NCBI RefSeq assembly: GCF_900187505.1
Contig: NZ_FYDL01000015.1
Span: forward strand, 1 to 64,000
Direction: 5' to 3'
Source: Pseudomonas sp. Irchel s3h17
GTDB taxonomy: Bacteria; Pseudomonadota; Gammaproteobacteria; Pseudomonadales; Pseudomonadaceae
Length of the DNA stretch: 64,000 nt
The notes beneath the pieces are model-generated. The model did no database searches and was not told the origin of the DNA. It was given only the letters and a program-made list of their open reading frames with translations. This document shows, piece by piece, positions 1 to 8,392 of the stretch. The stretch's first letter is position 1; each line of letters starts with the position of its first letter. The translations under genes and the position numbers were made by a program.

Positions 1-3000
1 GGGCGCCCATTGGCAAGCCAGCGGCGTTGGTCAGGGTCACGGTGTAGGTGATCTGGCCGCCTTCGGTAACAGTGGTTTTATCCACAGTCAACGTAGCGAC
101 TACTTCAGTCACGGTATCGCCGATGGTGACGGTAGCCTTGTCGCCGAGCACCAGGTTTTCGAAGGACTTACCGTCGATTACAGCGTCAGTAACACCTACT
201 TCGACGGTCTGACCATCTTTGTAGACGTCGTCGCCCTGAGCCTTGAGCTCGTATGGAGTTTCAGTGGTGCCGGCCTTGATCACGACGGTATCGCCGTTGC
301 TCAGGGTCACGGTCAAGTCCTGTTTCAGGACTTGGTCGACCTTGACGGTGAACTTCGGTGCGGCGTCTTCCAGCACATCACCGTTGCTTTCGATGGTGAC
401 GGTGATCTTGTCGCCTTCGCCGGTCGGTTGATCGGTGACGGTGGTGGTGTATTCGTCCTGACCCAGGGTCAGTTGTTCAAACTGCTCGGCGCCAGAAACG
501 CTTTCCAGCTTGTTGACGATAGCCGGCTGGCCGCCGGTGAAGATGTCGTCGTTGGCGGTAACGCTGGCAGTGCCGGAAGTACCGTTGGCCGGGATCTTGA
601 CCACGGTGCCGTCGGACAGGGTGAACTCCAGCGGGCCATGGGCGCCCATTGGCAAGCCAGCGGCGTTGGTCAGGGTCACGGTGTAGGTGATCTGGCCGCC
701 TTCGGTAACAGTGGTTTTATCCACAGTCAACGTAGCGACTACTTCAGTCACGGTATCGCCGATGGTCACGGTGGCTTTGTCGCCGAGTACCAGGTTTTCG
801 AAGGACTTGCCGTCGATTACAGCGTCAGTAACACCCACTTCGACGGTTTGGCCGTCTTTGTAGACGTCGTCGCCCTGAGCCTTGAGCTCGTACGGAGTTT
901 CGGTGGTGCCGGCCTTGATCACGACGGTATCGCCGTTGCTCAGGGTGACGGTCAGGTCCTGTTTCAGGACCTGGTCGACCTTGACGGTGAACTTCGGTGC
1001 GGCGTTTTCCAGCACGTCGCCGTTGCTTTCGATGGTGACAATGATCTTGTCGCCTTCGTTGGCTGGGTCGGTTGGGTCACCCGAACCAGGCTCGTCGGTG
1101 ACGACGGTGGTGTATTCGTCTTGGCCCAGGGTCAGTTGTTCAAACTGCTCGGCGCCGCTGACGGACTCCAGCTTGTTGACGATGGCCGGCTGGCCGCCGG
1201 TGAAGATGTCGTCGTTGGCGGTAACGCTGGCAGTGCCGGAAGTACCGTTGGCCGGGATCTTGACCACGGTGCCGTCGGACAGGGTGAACTCCAGCGGACC
1301 ATGGGCGCCCATTGGCAAGCCAGCAGCGTTGGTCAGAGTCACGGTGTAAGTGATCTGGCCGCCTTCGGTGACAGTGGTTTTATCCACGGTCAGGGTGGCA
1401 GTGACTTCACTGATGGTGTCGCCGATGGTCACAGTAGCCTTGTCGCCGAGCACCAGGTTCTCGAAGGACTTGCCGTCGACCGTGGCGTTATCGATAGCGA
1501 CTTCGACGGTCTGACCATCTTTGTAGATGTCATCGCCCTGAGCCTTGAGCTCGTACGGGGTCTCGGTGGTGCCGGCCTTGATCACGACGGTGTCGCCGTT
1601 GCTCAGGGTCACGGTCAGGTCCTGTTTCAGGACTTGGTCGACCTTGACGGTGAACTTCGGTGCGGCGTTTTCCAGCACGTCGCCGTTGCTTTCGATGGTG
1701 ACGGTGATCTTGTCACCTTCGCCGGTCGGTTGGTCGGTGACGGTGGTGGTGTATTCGTCCTGGCCGAGGGTCAGCTTCTCGAACTGCTCCGCACCGGAAA
1801 CGCTTTCCAGCTTGTTGACGATAGCCGGCTGGCCACCGGTGAAGATGTCATTGCTGGTGACGACCGTTGCGCTGCCGGTGGTGCTGTTGGCTGGCACGGT
1901 GATGGTGGTGCCATCACTGAGCTTGAAGGTCAGCTCGCCGTGGTTGCTCATTGGCAGGCCGGCGGCATTGGTCAGGGTCACGGTGTAGGTGACCGAACCG
2001 CCTTCGGTGACGGTGGTTTTATCCACAGTCAACGTAGCGACTACTTCAGTCACGGTATCGCCGATGGTCACGGCAGCCTTGTCGCCGAGCACCAGGTTTT
2101 CGAAGGACTTGCCGTCGACTGTGGCGTTATCGATGCCGACTTCGACGGTTTGGCCGTCTTTGTAGACGTCGTCGCCCTGAGCCTTGAGCTCGTACGGAGT
2201 CTCGGTGGTGCCGGCCTTGATCACGACGGTATCGCCGTTGCTCAGGGTCACGGTCAAGTCCTGTTTCAGGACTTGGTCGACCTTGACGGTGAACTTCGGT
2301 GCGGCGTCTTCCAGCACATCACCGTTGCTTTCGATGGTGACGGTGATCTTGTCGCCTTCGCCGGTCGGTTGATCGGTGACGGTGGTGGTGTATTCGTCCT
2401 GACCCAGGGTCAGTTGTTCAAACTGCTCGGCGCCAGAAACGCTTTCCAGCTTGTTGACGATAGCCGGCTGGCCGCCGGTGAAGATGTCGTCGTTGGCGGT
2501 AACGCTGGCAGTGCCGGAAGTACCGTTGGCCGGGATCTTGACCACGGTGCCGTCGGACAGGGTGAACTCCAGCGGGCCATGGGCGCCCATTGGCAGGCCG
2601 GCGGCGTTGGTCAGGGTCACGGTGTAGGTGACCGAACCGCCTTCGGTGACGGTGGTTTTATCCACAGTCAACGTAGCCACTACTTCAGTCACGGTATCGC
2701 CGATGGTCACGACAGCCTTGTCGCCGAGCACCAGGTTTTCGAAGGACTTGCCGTCGATTACAGCGTCAGTAACACCCACTTCGACGGTTTGGCCGTCTTT
2801 GTAGACGTCGTCGCCCTGAGCCTTGAGCTCGTACGGAGTTTCGGTGGTGCCGGCCTTGATCACGACGGTATCGCCGTTGCTCAGGGTGACGGTCAGGTCC
2901 TGTTTCAGGACCTGGTCGACCTTGACGGTGAACTTCGGTGCGGCGTTTTCCAGCACGTCGCCGTTGCTTTCGATGGTGACAATGATCTTGTCGCCTTCGT

Positions 3001-4860
3001 TGGCTGGGTCGGTTGGGTCACCCGAACCAGGCTCGTCGGTGACGACGGTGGTGTATTCGTCTTGGCCCAGGGTCAGTTGTTCAAACTGCTCGGCGCCGCT
3101 GACGGACTCCAGCTTGTTGACGATGGCCGGCTGGCCGCCGGTGAAGATGTCGTCGTTGGCGGTAACGCTGGCAGTGCCGGAAGTACCGTTGGCCGGGATC
3201 TTGACCATGGTGCCGTCGGACAGGGTGAACGCCAGCGGACCATGGGCGCCCATTGGCAAGCCAGCGGCGTTGGTCAGGGTCACGGTGTAGGTGATCTGGC
3301 CGCCTTCGGTAACAGTGGTTTTATCCACAGTCAACGTAGCGACTACTTCAGTCACGGTATCGCCGATGGTGACGGTAGCCTTGTCGCCGAGCACCAGGTT
3401 TTCGAAGGACTTACCGTCGATTACAGCGTCAGTAACACCCACTTCGACGGTTTGACCATCTTTGTAGACGTCGTCGCCCTGAGCCTTGAGCTCGTATGGA
3501 GTTTCAGTGGTGCCGGCCTTGATCACGACGGTGTCGCCGTTGCTCAGGGTCACGGTCAGGTCTTGCTTGAGGACTTGATCGACCTTGACGGTGAACTTCG
3601 GTGCCGCGTCTTCCAGCACGTTGCCGTTGCTTTCGATGGTGACGGTGATCTTGTCACCTTCGCCGGTCGGTTGGTCGGTGACGGTGGTGGTGTATTCGTC
3701 CTGGCCCAAGGTCAGTTGTTCAAACTGCTCGGCACCGCTGACGGACTCCAGCTTGTTGACGATAGCCGGCTGGCCACCGGTGAAGATGTCGTCGTTGGCA
3801 GTAACGCTGGCAGTGCCGGAAGTACCGTTGGCCGGGATCTTGACCACGGTGCCGTCGGACAGGGTGAACTCCAGCGGACCATGGGCGCCCATTGGCAAGC
3901 CAGCGGCGTTGGTCAGGGTCACGGTGTAGGTGATCTGGCCGCCTTCGGTAACAGTGGTTTTATCCACAGTCAACGTAGCGACTACTTCAGTCACGGTATC
4001 GCCGATGGTCACGGTGGCTTTGTCGCCGAGTACCAGGTTTTCGAAGGACTTGCCGTCGATTACAGCGTCAGTAACACCCACTTCGACGGTTTGACCATCT
4101 TTGTAGACGTCGTCGCCCTGAGCCTTGAGCTCGTACGGGGTCTCGGTGGTACCGGCCTTGATCACCACGGTGTCGCCATTGCTCAGGGTCACGGTCAGGT
4201 CCTGTTTCAGGACTTGGTCGACCTTGACGGTGAACTTCGGTGCCGCGTCTTCCAGCACGTTGCCATTGCTTTCGATGGTGACGGTGATCTTGTCGCCTTC
4301 GCCGGTCGGTTGGTCGGTGACCGTGGTGGTGTATTCGTCCTGGCCGAGGGTCAGCTTCTCGAACTGCTCGGCACCGCTGACGGATTCCAGCTTGTTGAGC
4401 AGCGAAGGCTGACCGCCAGTGAAAATGTCATTGCTGGTGACGACCGTTGCGCTGCCGGTAGTGCTGTTGGCTGGCACGGTGATGGTGGTGCCATCACTGA
4501 GCTTGAAGGTCAGCTCGCCGTGGTTGCTCATTGGCAGGCCAGCAGCGTTGGTCAGGGTCACGGTGTAGGTGACTGAACCGCCTTCGGTGACAGTGGTTTT
4601 ATCCACAGTCAGGGTGGCGGTGACTTCGCTAATGGTGTCGCCGATGGTCACGGAGGCTTCGCCGCCAATCACCAGGTTCTCAAAGGTTTTACCGTCTACT
4701 ATCGCATCGGCGATGCCCAGTTTGATGGTTTCGCCGTCTTTGTACACGTCATCGCCCTGAACGGGCAGGGTGTAGGTGGTTTCCGTAGCTCCGGCCGCAA
4801 TAACCACGGTTTCACCGTTGCTCAGGGTCACGGTCAAGTCGTGGTCCAGCTTCTGATCGA
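1..4860 (-). repeat. Tandem 639/663-bp coding repeats inside lapA
   Basis: The same coding unit recurs with starts spaced 639, 663, 639, 639, 663 and 639 bp, read on the reference landmark at 243, 882, 1545, 2184, 2823, 3486 and 4125. The longer units carry an eight-residue insert with Gly-Ser-Gly-Asp and Thr-Asp-Pro. The pattern 639+663+639 gives a 1,941-bp higher-order period, and distant copies are almost identical at the DNA level, implying recent recombination or gene conversion. Confidence 0.93.
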
Positions 4861-6646
4861 CCTTGATAGTGAAGGTCGGCGCAGCATTTTCCAGCACGTT
4901 GCCAGCGCTTTCGATAGTGACGGTGACGGCGTCGACGGAGTCGGTGATGGTGGTAACAGCGGGCGTGGTGTTTGGCACCAGGTTTTCGAAGTTGCCGCCC
5001 GTCGTACCCGCGATGGTGGTGCTGACGGTGCTGCCATTCACATAGACATCGTTGGCCGGGGTGTCGACCACCACGGAACCCGTGGTTTTACCGGCTTCGA
5101 TGGTAATGACCGAGCCATTGCTCAAGGTCACGGTCATCGGCGTGCCGGCCGGGTTGGTCAGGGTCGCGGTGTAGGTGATCTGGCCGCCTTCGGTGATGCT
5201 GTCGGTGGCGGTCAGGGTCAGGCCGGTGTTATCCACCGAATCGGTGATGGTGGTAACCGCAGGCGTGGTGTTCGGCACCAGGTTTTCGAAGTTGCCACCG
5301 GTTGTGCCGGTAATGCTGGTGCTGACGGTGCTGCCATTCACATAGACATCGTTGGCCGGGGTGTCGACCACCACGGAACCCGTGGTTTTACCGGCTTCGA
5401 TGGTAATGACCGAGCCGTTGCTCAAGGTCACGGTCATCGGCGTGCCAGCCGGATTGGTCAGGGTGGCGGTGTAGGTGATCTGGCCGCCTTCGGTGATGCT
5501 GTCGGTAGCGGTCAGGGTCAGGCCGGTGTTATCCATCGAATCGGTGATGGTGGTGACGGCAGGCGTGGTGTTCGGCACCAGGTTTTCGAAGTTGCCACCG
5601 GTAGCGTCGGTGATGGTGGTCGTGACCGTGCTGCCGTTGTTGTAGACGTCATTGATCGGGGTGTCGACGTTCACGGTGCCCGTGGTTTTACCGGCTTCGA
5701 TGGTGATGACCGAGCCGTTGCTCAGGGTCACGGTGACCGGAGTTTGCGCCGGGTTGGTCAGGGTCGCGGTATAGGTGATCTGTCCGCCTTCCGTGATGGT
5801 CGGCGACGCGGTCAGGGTGACCGTGGTGGTATCAATGGTGTCGGTGACCTGGGTGACGGCAGGCGTCGGGTCGACGGTCAGCACCAGGCCGCCACCGCCC
5901 GTGGTGCCGGTGACGGTCACGGTAATTTGCGAAGGGTCGGTGTAGACGCTGTCGTTCGGTGCCAGTGGCACGTTGACGCTGCCGCTCACCTGCCCGGCAG
6001 GAATCACAATGATCGAGCCATTGGACAGGGTGATGGTCAGGTCGCTCAGTGGCGCCTGGGTCACGTTCGCGGTGTAGACCAGTACGCCGCCGGCTTCGGT
6101 GATGGTCGGCGTGGCGCTCAGTGTCAGGGTCGAGCCGCGCAGGGCGTTGTTGGCGCTGTTGTTCTCGGCACCGGTGGTGTTCTCGACAACGGCGGCATCA
6201 GAGCCGATGCCCGCGGTCGGGAAGCCAATGGTCGGGTCAACGCGGCCGGCGGTCTCGTCGAGCATCACGAAGCTGTGGCCGCCACCGGCCGCGCCACCTG
6301 AGCCTGCAGCGGACGGACCGGCGGCAGTGGCTTCGAGTTCGGTGGTCGGGTCGGCACCCGCGACGATCGCTTGTTGCAGTTCTTCCACCGACGGCGCGGC
6401 CTGCGCGGTGGCTTGCGCCAGGTCAGCGCTGGAATCCGGTGCGCTGCCACTCCATTGGGTATCACGACCCAGGTCCAGCAGGCGGCCGTCAGCCAACTCC
6501 AGGGTCACCGCACCTGCCAGGCCGGTATCCAGTTGATCGCCAACGAACAGTCGATCGCCCTCGATCAGTACACGTCTGATGCCCTCTGGGGACACCGCAA
6601 AAACTTGACCGACAATGCTTTTGACGATGGCAACAACACTGCTCAT
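1..6646 (-). CDS. lapA: LapA-type giant surface adhesin, N-terminal part (runs off the left edge)
   Basis: Biofilm adhesin of the RTX type, exported by the neighbouring type I system and held in the outer membrane by its N-terminus. The reading frame opens with ATG at 6646 and stays open to base 1, so at least 2,215 residues are encoded here; the C-terminal and secretion-signal parts lie outside. Residues 1-120 (start MSSVVAIVKSIVGQVFAV) form the retention module, with the TAAG site for the periplasmic protease LapG at residues 107-110 followed by a Gly/Ala-rich linker. Then come about three 100-residue repeats plus a divergent one, followed by tandem units of 213/221 residues rich in Thr, Val and acidic residues, typical of Ig-like adhesin repeats. 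No lapD or lapG is in the window. Identity as LapA is from family knowledge and context. Confidence 0.95.
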   Translation of the reverse strand, partial: MSSVVAIVKSIVGQVFAVSPEGIRRVLIEGDRLFVGDQLDTGLAGAVTLELADGRLLDLGRDTQWSGSAPDSSADLAQATAQAAPSVEELQQAIVAGADPTTELEATAAGPSAAGSGGAAGGGHSFVMLDETAGRVDPTIGFPTAGIGSDAAVVENTTGAENNSANNALRGSTLTLSATPTITEAGGVLVYTANVTQAPLSDLTITLSNGSIIVIPAGQVSGSVNVPLAPNDSVYTDPSQITVTVTGTTGGGGLVLTVDPTPAVTQVTDTIDTTTVTLTASPTITEGGQITYTATLTNPAQTPVTVTLSNGSVITIEAGKTTGTVNVDTPINDVYNNGSTVTTTITDATGGNFENLVPNTTPAVTTITDSMDNTGLTLTATDSITEGGQITYTATLTNPAGTPMTVTLSNGSVITIEAGKTTGSVVVDTPANDVYVNGSTVSTSITGTTGGNFENLVPNTTPAVTTITDSVDNTGLTLTATDSITEGGQITYTATLTNPAGTPMTVTLSNGSVITIEAGKTTGSVVVDTPANDVYVNGSTVSTTIAGTTGGNFENLVPNTTPAVTTITDSVDAVTVTIESAGNVLENAAPTFTIKVDQKLDHDLTVTLSNGETVVIAAGATETTYTLPVQGDDVYKDGETIKLGIADAIVDGKTFENLVIGGEASVTIGDTISEVTATLTVDKTTVTEGGSVTYTVTLTNAAGLPMSNHGELTFKLSDGTTITVPANSTTGSATVVTSNDIFTGGQPSLLNKLESVSGAEQFEKLTLGQDEYTTTVTDQPTGEGDKITVTIESNGNVLEDAAPKFTVKVDQVLKQDLTVTLSNGDTVVIKAGTTETPYELKAQGDDVYKDGQTVEVGVTDAVIDGKSFENLVLGDKATVTIGDTVTEVVATLTVDKTTVTEGGQITYTVTLTNAAGLPMGAHGPLEFTLSDGTVVKIPANGTSGTASVTANDDIFTGGQPAIVNKLESVSGAEQFEQLTLGQDEYTTTVTDQPTGEGDKITVTIESNGNVLEDAAPKFTVKVDQVLKQDLTVTLSNGDTVVIKAGTTETPYELKAQGDDVYKDGQTVEVGVTDAVIDGKSFENLVLGDKATVTIGDTVTEVVATLTVDKTTVTEGGQITYTVTLTNAAGLPMGAHGPLAFTLSDGTMVKIPANGTSGTASVTANDDIFTGGQPAIVNKLESVSGAEQFEQLTLGQDEYTTVVTDEPGSGDPTDPANEGDKIIVTIESNGDVLENAAPKFTVKVDQVLKQDLTVTLSNGDTVVIKAGTTETPYELKAQGDDVYKDGQTVEVGVTDAVIDGKSFENLVLGDKAVVTIGDTVTEVVATLTVDKTTVTEGGSVTYTVTLTNAAGLPMGAHGPLEFTLSDGTVVKIPANGTSGTASVTANDDIFTGGQPAIVNKLESVSGAEQFEQLTLGQDEYTTTVTDQPTGEGDKITVTIESNGDVLEDAAPKFTVKVDQVLKQDLTVTLSNGDTVVIKAGTTETPYELKAQGDDVYKDGQTVEVGIDNATVDGKSFENLVLGDKAAVTIGDTVTEVVATLTVDKTTVTEGGSVTYTVTLTNAAGLPMSNHGELTFKLSDGTTITVPANSTTGSATVVTSNDIFTGGQPAIVNKLESVSGAEQFEKLTLGQDEYTTTVTDQPTGEGDKITVTIESNGDVLENAAPKFTVKVDQVLKQDLTVTLSNGDTVVIKAGTTETPYELKAQGDDIYKDGQTVEVAIDNATVDGKSFENLVLGDKATVTIGDTISEVTATLTVDKTTVTEGGQITYTVTLTNAAGLPMGAHGPLEFTLSDGTVVKIPANGTSGTASVTANDDIFTGGQPAIVNKLESVSGAEQFEQLTLGQDEYTTVVTDEPGSGDPTDPANEGDKIIVTIESNGDVLENAAPKFTVKVDQVLKQDLTVTLSNGDTVVIKAGTTETPYELKAQGDDVYKDGQTVEVGVTDAVIDGKSFENLVLGDKATVTIGDTVTEVVATLTVDKTTVTEGGQITYTVTLTNAAGLPMGAHGPLEFTLSDGTVVKIPANGTSGTASVTANDDIFTGGQPAIVNKLESVSGAEQFEQLTLGQDEYTTTVTDQPTGEGDKITVTIESNGDVLEDAAPKFTVKVDQVLKQDLTVTLSNGDTVVIKAGTTETPYELKAQGDDVYKDGQTVEVGVTDAVIDGKSFENLVLGDKATVTIGDTVTEVVATLTVDKTTVTEGGQITYTVTLTNAAGLPMGA
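4930..6120 (-). repeat. 300-bp (100-residue) repeats near the lapA N-terminus
   Basis: Landmarks at about 4933, 5233, 5533 and 5833 show a 300-bp period encoding 100-residue units ending in TTITDS-like linkers. The first two are nearly identical; the third and especially the fourth, nearest the N-terminus, are divergent. This matches the short-repeat block that precedes the long-repeat block in LapA-type adhesins. Confidence 0.85.
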
Positions 6647-6999
6647 TGAGGACTCTCCGGTGTTCCGTTCAGTAGGCTTCCATAGGCCTGAAGGGCTTAT
6701 GCCACTTCAGTCTGGACGTACTTTGAAAATAATAGACGTACAAATGACGCGCTTAATCGTCAATAATTTGGCTATGTTTTTTCGCGATTAACTTTATGCC
6801 AAACTATTGACCTTCTGGGTGCCATCCTAAACAATCGTCCCAGTAATGTCACATTGATATTTATGCGGCGACCTGTACTCCAGCGTGTGATCCAGTTCCG
6901 ATTTTGAACTTTCCGACATACGGACATTCCGGTTGCCATTTTCCGTTACAGCACCCGACCTGCTGTGATCTGAGACAAGAAGTCCTGGGAAATTCTTTT
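6647..6999. promoter_or_regulatory. Divergent lapA/lapE control region with a FleQ-like box
   Basis: A 353-bp A+T-rich gap separates lapA (minus) from lapE (plus) and must hold both promoters. At 6759-6772 lies GTCAATAATTTGGC, which fits the published Pseudomonas FleQ box GTCaNTAAAtTGAC at all but two defined positions. An inverted repeat TTAATCG (6753-6759) / CGATTAA (6785-6791) brackets it. FleQ is a c-di-GMP-responsive regulator known to act on adhesin genes; binding here is inferred. Confidence 0.6.
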
Positions 7000-8352
7000 A
7001 TGCGTTCGCACCTGTTCAAGGCTCTACCTTTCGCCCTCGCCGCCAGTTTTGCACAAGCCCAAACCCTGCCCCAAGCCATGCAACAGGCACTGGATGTCCA
7101 CCCGGAAATCCAGGCTGGGGTGAACAACCGCCTGGCGGCCGACTACCAGCTCAAGGCCGCTCAGGGTGGGTACCTGCCCAAGGTCGATCTGCTCGGTGGT
7201 TATGGTCGTGAAGGGACTGACAACACCACCACGCGTGCCGGTTCCGGTAGCAATGACTGGGAAACGTTGAACCGTGGTGAGTCGAATCTGCGCCTGCAAC
7301 AAATGGTTTTTGACGGTTTTGCGACGTCCAGCGAAGTCGGGCGTCAACAAGCCACCGTCAACTCCCGCGCCTACTCGCTGCTGGGGACCTCCGAGCGCAC
7401 CGCGCTGACCGTGGCCCAGGTGTACCTCGACGTACTGACCCGCCGTGAGTTCGTGCAATTGGCCGAGGACAATCTGCGTAACCACGAGCGCATCTTCGAT
7501 CAGATCCGACTGCGCACCGAGCGCGGTGTAGGCCGTACCGCCGACCGCGACCAGGCAGAAGCCCGTCTGGCCCAGGCGCGCAACAACCTGATCACCGAAC
7601 AGACCAACCTGGCCGATGCCCAGGTCAACTACCTGAGCGCCGTGGGCCAGATGCCGGACCAGTTGGAGCGTCCCGCGCCGTTTATGGCGATGCTGCCAGC
7701 CGATTTGAATGAAGCCCGCCAGCAGATGCTGGAAAACAGCCCGATCCTGCGCTCTGCCGAGTCGGACATCGTGGCGGCCGAGAAGCAGTACGACACGGCC
7801 AAATCGACCTTCTACCCACGTTTCGATGCGGAACTGGGGCGCTCCGCCGACAACGACATTGACGGCCAGAATGGCCACAGCAACGAGTGGCAGGCGATGC
7901 TGCGCATGCGTTTCAACCTGTATGCCGGTGGCAGCAACAAGGCGGACCTGGAGTCCAAGGCCTACCAGTCCAACCAGGCACTGGATATCCGCAACAATGC
8001 CCTGCGGGTGCTGAACGAAGAATTGGGCCTGGCCTGGAACGCCCAGAACAACGCCAACGCCCAAGTGCCGATCGCCCAGAAGTACGTGGACTACAGCACC
8101 AGTGTGCGTTCGGCCTACCAGCAGCAGTTCAGCCTCGGCGAGCGGACCTTGCTCGACTTGCTCGACAGTGAGAATGAATTGTTCAACGCTTCGCGCCGTT
8201 TGGCCGAAATCAAAAACATTCAGTTATTTACTCAGTATCGAATCAAGGCGACCATGGGCGAGTTGCTCAAGAGCCAGGGAGTGGTCGCACCGATGGCGTC
8301 CGTCGTGCAGAACGACGTGAAGCCCCAGGTCCAGCTACCTGGCATGAATTGA
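7000..8352 (+). CDS. lapE: LapE, TolC-family outer-membrane channel of the LapA type I secretion system
   Basis: Outer-membrane efflux protein that completes the channel for LapA export with LapB and LapC. The 450-residue product starts at ATG 7000, chosen because it opens a clean signal peptide ending AQAQ; an in-frame ATG at 6904 lies 32 codons upstream in what looks like leader DNA. The protein shows the two long helical repeats of TolC-type channels, including heptad-rich stretches around EIQAGVNNRLAADYQLKAA near the N-terminus and SLGERTLLDLLDSENELFNA near residue 380. It is followed after 40 bp by lapB, as in other lapEBC operons. Confidence 0.93.
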   Translation: MRSHLFKALPFALAASFAQAQTLPQAMQQALDVHPEIQAGVNNRLAADYQLKAAQGGYLPKVDLLGGYGREGTDNTTTRAGSGSNDWETLNRGESNLRLQQMVFDGFATSSEVGRQQATVNSRAYSLLGTSERTALTVAQVYLDVLTRREFVQLAEDNLRNHERIFDQIRLRTERGVGRTADRDQAEARLAQARNNLITEQTNLADAQVNYLSAVGQMPDQLERPAPFMAMLPADLNEARQQMLENSPILRSAESDIVAAEKQYDTAKSTFYPRFDAELGRSADNDIDGQNGHSNEWQAMLRMRFNLYAGGSNKADLESKAYQSNQALDIRNNALRVLNEELGLAWNAQNNANAQVPIAQKYVDYSTSVRSAYQQQFSLGERTLLDLLDSENELFNASRRLAEIKNIQLFTQYRIKATMGELLKSQGVVAPMASVVQNDVKPQVQLPGMN

Positions 8353-8392
8353 GCTTTATTTAATGTTCAATTGATAGCCAAGAGTATCGAGC

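Noticed and set aside
332..4576. A 1,414-codon open frame on the plus strand opposite lapA
   Set aside because: It is the antisense shadow of the repeats: the minus-strand frame is continuous from ATG 6646 and matches LapA, and the plus frame lacks a ribosome site and any family match.
1..6120. Regular repeats as a possible CRISPR array
   Set aside because: Units are hundreds of bases long, coding, and have no unique spacers; they are adhesin domains.
7024..8064. Long minus-strand frame opposite lapE
   Set aside because: Shadow ORF caused by GC-rich codon usage; lapE on the plus strand is a clear family member.
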